Positions 33,052 through 44,277 of a stretch of 64,000 nucleotides of DNA are shown here, piece after piece (the stretch's first letter is position 1; every line of letters starts with the position of its first letter). The position numbers and the translations under genes were made by a program. The notes beneath the pieces were generated by a model. The model searched no databases, was not told the DNA's origin, and saw only the letters and a program-made list of their open reading frames with translations. This DNA is from Neonectria sp. B-13 (lineage: Eukaryota > Ascomycota > Sordariomycetes > Hypocreales > Nectriaceae): contig NOKP01000043.1 in the NCBI GenBank assembly GCA_002682825.1, forward strand, positions 62,001 through 126,000. Reading direction: 5' to 3'.

Positions 33052-34523
33052 GGTGAAGACACCCATCGAGTGCATCTCTTTCAAGGGGAAATGGATGGAT
33101 GGATGGGTGGGTGGGTTGCAGTGGTGGACAGGTGTGTCAGGGGCAAAGTCTGTGACGAGGAAGGCCGAGGAATCAACCTTTGCTTTGACAGGACACCATT
33201 GAATTCGTAACCAGGAACAGATCAAGGCATTCTATTCTTCCAACATGTCCAAACCGTCGGCCGGATCATGCATGCCGTGCCATCTTACCGCCCCCTGTAG
33301 ACACTAATGCAGAGTTCTGCTTTACACTGTATTAGTTTGCATCTCGCTGCCAGGGGCGCCTTGGACAAAGTTGTTGGTTGGTACCTCCTTCAGTCCTTTG
33401 GGTAATTACCACGATGCAACCAACACCCAAAAGCTCAAGGAAAACCGGCGTTGGTATCTGCATTTGTCTTTTTCCCTTGTCAATTCTCCAGCCCAACCTC
33501 CCTCCCTGGTGGAGACCAGGGCCTGGCATCACTTGCGAAACGGTAGCCAAGGGTAATTACGGTATCGAGACCAGACCCGGCGCACCGATATCGTACTATC
33601 AGGACAAATTTCCGATATCGACATAAGAAAAGCTATTATTAACTATTTGGCAAGTCTGCTATGCAATCCCTGTTCATTCGAGAAGAAACTTCCAATTCTA
33701 ATCCAGACCCAAGTGAAGGGAACACGCAACACTACAGTCCATCTTGATAGACACACAGTGATAAAAGCAAAAGAGGCTTATGAAAACAGTACTATAAGAT
33801 TTCCTTTTAAAAGAACAACGAAAGAACATTGCATTGAGTCAGTTAGGCTCCATAACTGTAGAACTTTTAACTTGCGTCCAAACCAGTAACGCTCTCTCGC
33901 CTTGCGTATTGACAATCCCACACTCACTAATACCAAATTATCGGGTAAGTAGTGCCTTATGCAACTCGAACGGCTCGAAGCGGTCTTGGGTCAGTGGGGA
34001 TACGTCGTAACTCCTGTGCAGAAACATTATACATAAGCAAAGGCCGTGTTGACCGCCCCTGTGCTTGCATAAACCGCAAGTTGGCCGTTTCAGCCGGAAG
34101 CGCACCCCGGGCTTGCGTACTTCCGAGGCTTCTTAGTCCTCGCTCAGATCGCTACCTTGCAGTAAGACTAGTTCCTACTGTTGCAAACGGGAATACAAAT
34201 CCTGGATTTATCAGCATATGATTTGCGAGAGATGCTAATGAATAAGAACTCACTCCGAGATCCTTGGACGAACTCAACCAAATGGCACAATAGAGCCCGA
34301 TTTAAATTAGACGAGTTTGTTGGCGAGAGGTAGGATATCGAATATAGCGTTCCAATCGTTGATTGGGCGAGGTACTTAATTCGAGGACAGAGCTTGGTAC
34401 CTTTACCCCGCCCTGGCTGCCTATTAGTAATCCACGCAGAACAGTATCAACTCAGGTCAGATCAAGTCACCCAACATGGCCTGAAACATCTCCCATTTAT
34501 CATCACCAAAGCATCGCTCAAAT
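33052..34523. other. Intergenic, no gene seen
   Basis: A C/A-rich tract directly upstream of the oxidase start is followed by sequence without a coding frame that I can support. Confidence 0.5.
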
Positions 34524-35823
34524 ATGCGCGCACGCATCGAAAACCCCGAGCCTATTGTCTACATTACTCCCCCTCCTCCAGACCCTTCAGATATCGAGGT
34601 CCCTGATCAAGATGTTCTCGACAAACAACACAAGGACACGTTCCGTCAAGCCCTGAGACGCCTCTTATCCACCCCTGTGTGTGAACTTACATACGCCCAG
34701 ATCCTTGACGGGCTGCCAACAGAGCAATCTCTGTCGGACTCGTATGTCTGGATGCCCCGCCATCCAGTCTACGAGCTGGGGCATACCGAGCTATGCGAGG
34801 GCTTTCTCGACAAGGCGCGTGACTTTAGAGCCAAATTTGACCCTCTCGACTTGCGCTTCAAACAATCTGTAAGCCAACCTTATTGAGACACGTTTCCCCT
34901 TCCAACAAGCTAGCTCTCTGGATATCCAGTGGCTAGTTCTAATTGAAATCATGGGAAACTGAGCCTGTATATATAGCTACTCCGCGCATTCCAGAGTACA
35001 GTGTCTGGTTCAAAAGAGTTTAATCTACGCCTTATCGAGCTCGTCGTCGTTGCGTGCCATCAGATAGGCAGCTATCTATTTGAGCTAGACGACGGCGTCC
35101 ACAAACATCAACTCCACCAAGACTGGGTTGATGCCGAGAGTCAAGTGACAGAGGAAGAAGCGCGACATCGAGGGTATGCACTCCCACCGACGGCTTTTTT
35201 CCACAGGTCATATCAAGCCTATGAGCAATACCCTAGGGGCCGTGCGGATGTTGCAGGTTACTGGGCCGAGGGGAAGATCTTTGGTGGCGTTGTTGTCTTT
35301 GATCGCGGCGAGACAGAACAGGAGGCAAGTTGCTCGAGCAGAAATACCTGGCGCATATCTTAACTCTCTGAGTAAAACAAGCTAACAAGTGGTGTAGTGC
35401 AATTCCATGTGGATACATGGAAGCGGTATCAAGGGGCCAAAAACCCTCTATCCGCCAACGCCAGAGCAACTCGATACCCTGGTTCACTTTCTTTTAGCTG
35501 ACCTAGACCATGATGTCCAGTGCCCTCTCCCTATCCATGGAACCTCCTTGAACCGGCCGCGCTGGGATGCATACGATGCCATTACTCGCTTTTACATATT
35601 TCGTGATAAATATGAGAGAAAGGTGCCAACGAAACGCCCAGACATGGGGTGTAGGGGGCCAGGCGCATCTGATTGGCCCGAGATAGTCGACCAACATACT
35701 ATCATGATGGCGATGGGCAGTAGGAAATGGGGTGAACCAGTCGACGAAGAGGCAGTTGCCACTGCTGAAGCTGGGTTGAAAAATATTACTCCCTCGTCGC
35801 CTCTCTGGAAGCCTTCTCTCTGA
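34524..35823 (+). CDS. Uncharacterised fungal protein, three exons, one GC-AG intron
   Basis: Exons 34524-34868, 34995-35324 and 35398-35823 give 366 residues. Intron 1 (34869-34994) is GT-AG. Intron 2 (35325-35397) starts GCAAGT, the known GC-AG consensus, has a GCTAAC branch site and ends GTGTAG; removing it joins FDRGETEQE to CNSMWIHG without frame change, which fits the conserved look of this region. The protein is hydrophilic, without signal peptide or membrane segment, rich in aromatic residues (AEGKIFGGVVVFDRGE). I recognise it only as a member of a dispersed fungal family with no assigned function. Confidence 0.7.
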
Positions 35824-36712
35824 CTTGATCAGCCGTGCTTTCAGGCACTACTATAATCAGCAAACCAATCATCTATTCAAAACACCCCAAGACCCAGCTA
35901 AAGCAGTAAGTAAGGTTTTAGCAAGTACAACAAAAGGAAATAATAAACCAGGCTCAGGGAATTTTATGCCAAAAAGATTTCATCATAAATTATAGGGATA
36001 ATAATAACTTAGTCTTAATTAGGTTTCTAGTGTTAGATATTACTAAAACCCCTACACATACAGCTACATCAATAATGCAAGGTTCATTATACTAAATAGT
36101 TCTGCCTGCCATGAAACGCCTCGTCAGTAATAACCCTTGTCCTCTGTCGCTCAACCAACTATCGCAAAAAGGACCAATAGGCGCTTTGCCAGACGCCCAG
36201 TTGCAATGTAGCCCCATCCCAACCCTCGCCCGTCTTCTTAGTCTCAATTCTCAGGGCAATGGGTCGTTCTCGTAGAGGCTGGTAGTCTGTATGGATGAGG
36301 ACTGCGCCAAGCAGCCTTCCTCGGAGGTTGTGATGGCAGATTGTAGTGTGGAGGCATCGCTAGATTGATCGGAGGCAGGGTTGGCGTAGATACAAAAGTC
36401 AATCTTTCGTAGAGGTGTTACTATTGCGATGTATTCGGGGAAAATATTAGCTGTGGAGCTGTCCGCTCCAACCCCCAAGACGCAGGCGGCGATGATGACG
36501 TTGCGAGCCTGGTTGCTCCGCCTACTATGAACATTCCGATCGAGACTGCTCGCCAGACTATGACAGCATTCCGCACATCTTGCCTTATTGCTAGTAGCAA
36601 GTACGCCATAACAGGCAAAGGGCGATCATAGTGTATAACTCCGGCCATCAGCCCAGCCTTGTAAGCATGCCACATCATGCCCCAACAGCACTACCATATC
36701 TACCCCATCCCT
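35824..36712. other. Gene-poor, with possible degraded coding sequence at the right end
   Basis: 35880-36110 is A/T-rich and empty. From about 36240 to 36680 one forward frame is protein-like but carries several stops; it may be the degraded N-terminal part of the HNH-family gene that follows. I cannot confirm this. Confidence 0.3.
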
Positions 36713-37712
36713 ATGGCTTTCACCAACGACAGCAGGTACAGTGCGCGCCGCCTCCGCGAGGCCTAGGACCGCACCTAGTCGGCCAATAACGGTATCCTAC
36801 TGCTAAGCCATCTCCATGAGCTCTTCGACGCTCGCCTCTTCTCTATCCATCCCGACACATTGCAGATCCGTATCTTTATGCCATACGATATCATCTCCGA
36901 CTATCACGGCTCGATTGCCCAGCTTCCGTCAAGCATAGATCGCAGAGCCCACATCACCATTACGAGATGTGCTGCATCGAAAACATAGCCGCTAAGATGC
37001 CTTTGGCAGAGCAGCAACCTGCCTCTAAGGCGGGGACGAGATCGGTCGTCTCAGGAACCATTTTGCCCTTTAACCCAGGGTCCAATATACCTATCACCTC
37101 AAGTGTGAACGCCAGGGCTAACGCCGATAATTCCCAGTCATTACAGGGGCCTCCTAGAGATCCATTAAAACGGCCACAGCCAGCGCAAAACAACTCTACT
37201 AGCCCAGACCAGCTCGCCCACAACGCCGCACTATTATCAACAGACAGCTCATCGGCATCAAGTCTGCCTTAGCGCGGGTCCAGTCCACCCGGTCAGGTGG
37301 CGCTCAGAGAAGGCGAGGAGCACACCTTAATGGACGTAGACAACTTTGGTCGCAAGAAGCAGCGACGAATCTGGCCGCTATCACTGTCGATAGCATCTTG
37401 ACGCATCATGATTGCGTGGCCAGTAAGCTAGACACAAGTGCAGAGTTAGAAACCGCAGCGACGTGGGTCCGCAGCCATTTATTATTCTACCGACACATTC
37501 TAAGCAGCCTACGCCTTCGGTCAGGCTCAAACAAAACACCACGTGAGAAAGGAGACCTTATGCTCCCGTCCTCAACTGTAGTCTTAGCTCGTCATCCATC
37601 TTTCTACATCTACATGATAACCTCACTTTATGTGACCTCCGCGATATATTCGCATCAAAGCTCGATCGTCACTCCACCTACGGAGTTTGAGAAATCAGGA
37701 TCGCGAGAATGA
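36713..37712 (+). pseudogene. HNH-endonuclease-family fungal protein, stops and frameshift
   Basis: The frame from ATG 36713 contains SANNGILLLSHLHELFDARLF and HPDTLQIRIF, the HNH-containing core of a family of fungal proteins I know as hypothetical HNH nucleases. It has TAG at 36764-36766 and 36776-36778. A one-base shift near 36950 moves coding into the frame 36967-37272 (CCIENIAAKMP, then a Ser/Pro/Gln-rich linker), and a further shift leads to 37398-37712, a helical C-terminal part. The gene is broken at several points. Both TAGs are one C-to-T step from CAG. Confidence 0.6.
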
Positions 37713-37959
37713 CCACCCCGCTTGACTACAAGTTGCACCACGTATCGAAGAAAATGCGAGGACACGTGACTACGTCAAGTGTGTCAACAGGCTCGAAACG
37801 ACATGCGCATTCAACCTCCTGTTGCTTCGTATCCCAGAAGGTGGTATTGTCCTGGCTGTTGTAATGAAGGTCTGTCGAACCGAATTTGTCTTGCAATAAC
37901 TTGCACTAAGAGTCAGGATTTGAGGTCAGGAATTTGATATGCAAGCAGTCCCTACGTCA

Positions 37960-39440
37960 GGCCAGTTGGTAGTAGTTAAGGAGATTAAGAAGGTGTAGGC
38001 TCTCGTCGTCTATATATGACGGACGTGAAATGGGTGGGGTAGGGGTTGTTCGCCAGACTGGGTGGATGGCCTTCAGAGCTGGGTTAAACACACCCTGGTC
38101 ATCTCGTCGAGGAGGTGCTTTTATTGGAAGCGGATTATCGGTTCTAGGCCCTGGCATGCATGGCTCGCTTCTTTACATATTCCGAGAACTTGAGCTTGCG
38201 ACCAAACCAGACTACTGGCCATCGTATGGCTGGCTCATCTGCTTGCTTGATGTGGAAGTCATGTTCAGGTGCTGTCATCTCTATCGCTGTGGGGTCTCTC
38301 GTGCCCGTGTAAAGTGCATCATTTCTGCCTTGTTAGGGTCGAAAGTGACTTGATTGTCTGCTCCCCCAGTTGAGGATATTTTCAGGCCTTCGCTTAGCAG
38401 CTTCGCGTTCTTGAGGTAGCTGGCCGAGCTAGGCACTAAAGGCCAGAACAAATGGGGCAGGTCTATTATGGAGGCACCGACCGTCGACTTCCGACCCCTG
38501 AGGGTGTCGCTTGGCCGCTTACGAGCAGCATTCTGACTATCGTGAAATGTCCTTTTCGCTGCACCATCTTCCGAGCACTTGATCTAGCAGCCAGCTCGCC
38601 CATCTTGGCAAGATAGTCTAGGACTAATTCTGGAGGACTAATCCGGCTGACCTCGTCTACAATCGTCAAGTCTGCGTATCGTGATGGATTTGTTCTAGCT
38701 TTGAGGAAACTATGGTCAAGTCTAGTAGGCGGATGGTAGAAATCGGACGCACATTCATTAAGCGCTTTGCTACCTCCGTGAAGGTGACGAATATGAGGGG
38801 CGATGTTTTTGAAAAAGCCGCGTAGTGGTTCCCGAGACAGCAGGATTCGTGGAACTTTGCCCTCTGCGCTCGGTCACTAGCCTCGAGGAACAGATTGATG
38901 GAGATGGTGGCATCTCTCTCGCCAGATCTCCTTGCAAACAACCCGCGTCGCTAGTATTCCTTGATCCTTTCTTTCAGAGCGGCCAGCACTCGGGTCAATT
39001 CAAAGCAGGCAAGCCTTGTGAGGTCGATATCGTGGGAGGCTGATATCGTGTCTCGAAAGGACAGCTTTCCTATCCGTTATCCCCCATACTATAGGTTTCG
39101 TTGAAACACATTAATACAAGCATTCCTAGCTTCTGCCTCCTGCAGTTGCGTCTCATCTAGCTCATCCAGCATGACATCGGCTCAAAGGTACATTGTTTCA
39201 AGAGGCATACCGTCAGTGGTAACATTCCCCTCCAGTCTAAAATTCTCTTGGACAGATAGACTTAAAAGCCAATCCCACCGGAAGGGCGGAAGGCTATGTC
39301 TCCTAAGATCGTTCGTAGCTACAACCAAAGCCATGCACCCTTGAGGAAAACCTGGGCAGCAGCTAAAACTGCAAGGAGGAAAGGATTCTCTGGGCAGCTT
39401 GCAGCCGCAGAATTCGGCCACAACAGCTGTTAGGACCACG
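37960..39440 (-). pseudogene. Degraded coding-like stretch, possibly LINE reverse-transcriptase-derived
   Basis: Several minus-strand frames read as protein in succession: 39439-39182, 38941-38666, 38669-38466 and, near 38350, VTFDPNKAEMMHFTRARE, which resembles the segment after the reverse-transcriptase palm in Tad-like LINEs, followed near 38150 by a Pro/Arg-rich block. The upstream frames (LFLEASDRAQRAKFHESCCLG, VLDYLAKMGELAARSS) are not recognised. A decayed LINE is the best guess for the right half of the minus-strand reading; the remainder is unassigned. Confidence 0.35.
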
Positions 39441-40049
39441 TTAGGTCCCTAGCTGAAACCGCTGCCATTCTGGTGTAAGAAATTTCGTTCCTTAGCGAAG
39501 CGCTAACAGCGGTCGCCAAGAATTCACTTTTTACAGGAGAGTTAAACACGAGAAATCATGAGAAGGGAATGCGTAACATAGGGTAGCCTCATGCGGCAAG
39601 TCCCTCTGGGCGTAAACACGTCCATGTGTTCCCGACATATGCATTGTGCTTTGTCATCCCACTCTGGAGATGATGTCTTCAACGAATGGCAGAACGAAAA
39701 CCCTGCAGCTGAAGTCGTCATAACGTTGCCTGAGCTATTGATCAGATCACGCCGATTGGCTGCGTCGCATGGATTGCCGATTTAGGTGGGCATGATGGAG
39801 ATCTTCGTTGCATAAGCGCGGGCTGACCTGAACGCGCCAGCAGTAGTCCTTGACATGGAACGATTGTAAAAGTCGGTGTCTGACTCAGCCAAGCACTCCC
39901 CCTGCTGCCCTGGACTGCAAGGTCGTTGCTAGGTACGTGAACGAGCATACCGGAAGCCCCGCTACCAAAGGGATCACAATCACCGATCTTCGTTGTTTCA
40001 GTTCAAGCAACCTGCGGAAAGAGTTCAAGAGCTTTCGCTAACAAGCAAG
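39441..40049. other. Promoter region of the Zn2Cys6 gene, no other gene seen
   Basis: No supported coding sequence. It ends at the regulator start codon at 40050. Confidence 0.45.
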
Positions 40050-41736
40050 ATGGGAAATACAGGCAGACCTAGTAGAGCATGCTCCTCGTGTAAAAAGAGG
40101 AAGATCAGGGTACTTCAAAGCTGCTACGTTGTTCTCTACGGTAAAAAGAAACTGATTTGGGCTGCAGTGTGATTTAACGGTGCCAGCATGCAACAACTGC
40201 GTAAAAGCCAGATGGGCTTGCCCTGGTGTTTTATCTGAAGACGACATCAGGTTCCGCCATCATGGCAGCGTCGCGCTCAAGAAGTCCCGATCCGACTTTT
40301 CTGGCAAGCAAAGCGAATTATCGAATCCGGGCGGCGGCCGACTGACACACGGCCTGTCGCCGCCTTTGGAGGACCGAGCCACGGCATTCTTCCTCTCGCG
40401 GTATGTGCTGAGTACCAACGGCGACCCTCGGTCAGACCCGAAGAGGGGCATCTGCGAATTCCTGCCGGAACTACTTCAGCAGGAAAAGGCTGCAGGTGTT
40501 CTTGGGACTGTCATTGCGGCTACTGGCCTCGCTGCCCTGGCCAATGCCGGTAAATCCACAAAGTGGAAGTCGGAGGCGTTTGCTCTGTGCGGCAAAGCTC
40601 TTCGCCAGCTGAACGTCGACCTTGGGGACGCAGTTAAGGTCAGATCGGACCACACCCTAGCCGCCATCATGCTGATGGGCACTTTTGAGGTAGGCGTCAT
40701 CCCTGTTCGCGCCGCGGCGTCGTCAATGACTGCGTTGACAATGACTCGGGCAGACAATTGCATCCGCCGATGCGGACTCTATGAAGTCATTCAGCCACCA
40801 TACCATTGCTGCAGCTCGGTGTATTGAGCTGCGTGGACCAGGTCAATTTCGGAATGAGGCATCAGTGCAGTTATTCGTACAAATGCGGAGAATAATTGTG
40901 CGTCTTTCCAATTTGCCACTGACAGGTCTGGTTCATTGCTCACACCCAAACAGGTCGTAACATGTCATCAACTACAGGTGCCTATACCATATGCTCTCAA
41001 CAGGTGGTCTTCTTGGGCTCAACCCATACAGAGAGTCGAAGACACGCCATCCAATCGCTTTTCGGAGATTAACGAGCTCCTGGCGGCTACCCGGGCTGAG
41101 ATCAAGCACAAGTGTATCTCAGATCCATGTACTGTGACCGCCATGCTTCTCCCCATAGATGCAATGTTTGAGGACTGGGCGCGAGGCCTGCCGGCCTGTT
41201 GGGCCTTCAACTCGTACCGACATCTGGGCTCGGCCGCTGCCCCAGTCGCCAGCTTTCACTCCCAGTACGATATATATCCGGACCTGCGCATTGCAACCCT
41301 GTGGAACAGCTATCGGAGTGTGCGTCTTCTCGTTCATGAGGCGATCATGTCTGCAACGCTGAGATACGGCACGCCTGGGGATCGGGAAAGACTGGGCAGG
41401 TCGGCCAAGGTCCTCGTTGACATGGCAAATGGAATATGCCATAGTGTACCGTACCATTTGGGGTTCCAGCGCTCCAGAGTACACACCAAGGAAGCTGTAC
41501 GTGTGGAGGCAGCCCCGTCGCCCGGAGGCTACTTGCTCTTATGGCCGCTCTTCTTTTCAGGCATGCTGAGAACGGCTTCCAAAGATCAGAGAGCTTGGAT
41601 CGCGTCTACGTTACGGCACATAGCCATGAGTATGGGTATACAACTAGCTGTCTCGATGGCGGAGGCATTAGAGCAGAAAGTACTGTCTTTTTCTCACAAA
41701 GAGACGTGGTTTATCGGGGAGTTTTATCCGTATTAG
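40050..41736 (+). CDS. Zn2Cys6 fungal transcription factor, four exons, intact
   Basis: Exons 40050-40109, 40168-40689, 40754-40897 and 40954-41736 give 502 residues. The binuclear zinc cluster has cysteines at 11, 14, 21, 28, 31 and 38 (spacing C-X2-C-X6-C-X6-C-X2-C-X6-C), and intron 1 falls exactly before the third cysteine. A basic stretch KKRKIR supports DNA contact. The remainder is a helical regulatory domain of the Fungal_trans_2 type (SRYVLSTNGDPRSD near the start, a run of helices to the C-terminus). All four exons keep the frame with no stop. It lies 644 bases upstream of a co-directional MFS transporter, so it may be a local regulator. Confidence 0.85.
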
Positions 41737-42380
41737 AGGCAGGCGGACGATGTTTTCGTAGGACACATGTTTAAGGAGCAGATCTGGCACTGGATCGTTA
41801 CTAAGATGTAATCTCGCCGCCTAGCCATGGAGCCCGTGACTTGCCATCAAATATGATTCGTTCCATCAATCTGCACTTTCGGTGACAGTCGCTCCTAAGC
41901 ATGGTCAATGGACCATCGAGTACAGTATCCATCCTTGCCAGCGAAGTGATAAAACGAGCCCCACTAAATAGGTACTGAACACTCCGTATCCTCGGAAGTC
42001 ATAACTTATCCGTAACATTAACGCTAGTCTAGAACTGGATATCGGTGCGATGTAGCCAATCAACATGACAACGCCTGAAGGCATGGGGGAGAGGAAATAT
42101 GACCACTTGACTGTTGTAACTGTTTGTCATCACTTGACGCTGTGTATTTCAAAGCCGCTTAGTTGAGAGTCACAGCGTGTCCGAGCTTATGATGCAGCAG
42201 CACTCAAGGTAAAGAGGGAAAATATGGCTCAGTCGGAATTCATTGCTGACGGCGTCTAGTAACTGCGGGTCTGAGTGGAAGTCCCATCGCTTCAAAAGGC
42301 AGATGGGAGCCAGTTCTGTTGCAATAGTTGGCCTTGTATAAATCGATCGTCAAGGTCTCTCCAGCTTCAGTAACGGCAAC
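41737..42380. promoter_or_regulatory. Regulator-exporter intergenic region with TATA-like box
   Basis: Non-coding. TATAAAT at 42337-42343 lies 38-44 bases before the MFS start, close for a fungal TATA box, so transcription may start very near the ATG or a later ATG may be used. Confidence 0.35.
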
Positions 42381-43921
42381 ATGTTGGAACAAATGCATGG
42401 CTCAACTGGCTTGGGCGGTTTATCCCCAGCGTCTCGAGCCTCTAACGGATCTGTGGACTCGGGTAACGTCCAAGACCCAAATCCTAGTTTGAGCACACAC
42501 GGCAGGGTCTGGTCGCTTCTCAAGAAACTCGATTACTGTCCGCCGCAGTGTCGATGGAATAGCGAACATCCAACGCCGCTTAGCTGGGGCCTCTGTCTCC
42601 TCTTTGCATTTGTGAAGCCGCCTGCTGGCCCTGTTGATGCTTCCCCTAAACTAACCATTCACAGGCAGGAGCGTTTACAGTTGGGAATCTATACTACAAC
42701 CATCCGATCCTCAACATTTTGGCCGGAGACTTCGACGTTGACCCAGAGAAAGCTAGTCAGATTCCTACACTGATGCAGGGTGGCTATGCCGCGGGCTTGT
42801 TGTTACTCTGCCCCCTAGGAGACATCGTACGCCTCCGGCCCTTCGTCTTGTTGCTCGTTTTTGTGACAGTTAATGTGGTAAGTGGACAGCTTTCCTTGTG
42901 CAGAAGCATCCCTAATGTTTCAAAGTGGCTTGGCCTATGCATCACAACATCATTTAGCACATTCCAGGCCTTGTCCTTTCTGGTAGCTGTGACTACAGTA
43001 ACTCCTCAGATAATATTGCCACTGGTAGCCCAACTCGCCCCTCCGTTTCGCCGTGCAACCATGATTGCAATCGTCTCCGGCGGCCTCTTCATGGGCATAC
43101 TCCTCGCACGTATTATCTCGGGCGTTGTCGCCCAGTACGAAAGCTGGCGAATCGTCTATTGGATCTCCTTCGGCCTACAGTACCTTATACTGATTCTGCT
43201 CTTTCTTTTTCTACCCGACTACCCGCCAGTCAACTCGTCGGGCAGCATCACTTATTTTAAGACTCTTTACACAATTATCACAATTCCCCTACAGCAACCC
43301 CTTCTTATCCAAACGAGCATAATGGCTTTCTTCGTTAGCGCAACATTTGTCTCATACTGGACCGTTCTCACTTTCCTGCTGTCATCACCTATCTTCAACC
43401 TATCCACATTGGCAATCGGACTTTTTGCCCTCGTTGGAATGCCGCCGTTTCTCATCAATCCTGTCCTCTCGAGCTTCATCACTGATCGCTACCACCCGGC
43501 GTACAGCGCAATCATCGCCATTACGATCGGCATTGTCGGAGTTCTGATAGGTACCTTCGTCGGCACGTTCTCCCTAGCAGGTCTTATCATCCAGGGACTC
43601 CTCGTGGATCTCTGCTTGGTCATGTCGCAGACAGCCAACCGCGCGCAACTCGCGACCGTGGAGCCCTCAGCCAGGAATCGTGTGAACACAGTATACACTG
43701 TAGCTACATTTTGCGGCATGCTCATGGGCACTGCCGTTGGGAACAACCTGTATGCAAAGGGAGGATGGCATTATAGCGGTGGAGCGAGCATTGCCTTCTT
43801 GGGCGTTGCTTTAGTGGTTGCAGTTGTCCGTGGACCACACGAAACAGGATGGATCGGATGGAGCGATGGGTGGAGCTGGAAAAAGGAGTTGCCAGTATTG
43901 GGAGCGCAAGAGCAAGTGTGA
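42381..43921 (+). CDS. Major facilitator superfamily exporter, three exons, intact
   Basis: Exons 42381-42611, 42665-42877 and 42926-43921 encode 479 residues. A cytosolic N-terminal tail of about 70 residues is followed by about twelve hydrophobic helices. Motif-like elements include GDIVRLRPFVLL after helix 2 (the loop 2-3 signature region) and RRATMIAIVSGGLFMGIL. Intron 2 (42878-42925, 48 bases) has no stop and keeps frame when retained, but the spliced product joins FVTVNV to WLGLCITTSFS, the usual helix-3 pattern, so splicing is preferred. The family (drug/proton antiporter-like) exports small molecules; the substrate is unknown. Position next to a Zn2Cys6 regulator suggests a co-regulated detoxification or metabolite export role. 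Confidence 0.85.
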
Positions 43922-44277
43922 TCATCTGTTTGGACAACAACCAGGCGTCGTACAATGAGTCGTGTTGACAGGGAGTGGCTGGGGGGTCGGTTGGAAGAGG
44001 TAGCATTTGGCACGGCGCAAGGCGAGCAATTAATTACAGAAAAGGATACTGTCATGCCTCCGTACATATCTGTACTGTAAATCCCTTGCCAGGTTTTCCA
44101 AGCTGCACCGGTAGACTGCCAAGCCGAGTCATTCGAACCAAACATGGAAGCCCTGCTGGGACCATACCGAGCAGTCACTCGGCCGAGAAGGAACCAACAC
44201 TCTAGACTAGCAAAGGGTCCCTGTAGCTGCATCTGCAAATTTCAGACAGGCCCATCATTCCAAGCCCGCTAGCAAGA
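43922..44277. other. Spacer between convergent MFS gene and rhodopsin-domain pseudogene
   Basis: No supported gene. Minus-strand frames here are shadows of the transporter's 3' end. Confidence 0.45.

Noticed and set aside
32603..33202. 199-codon plus-strand ORF
   Set aside because: Antisense shadow of the GC-rich FAD oxidase gene on the minus strand.
303..36778. Reassigned or programmed read-through UAG codon
   Set aside because: Intact genes here end in TAG (for example the LAAO gene at 23312-23314, both oxidases and both regulators) and have no internal TAG. The bases after the internal TAGs show no common read-through context.
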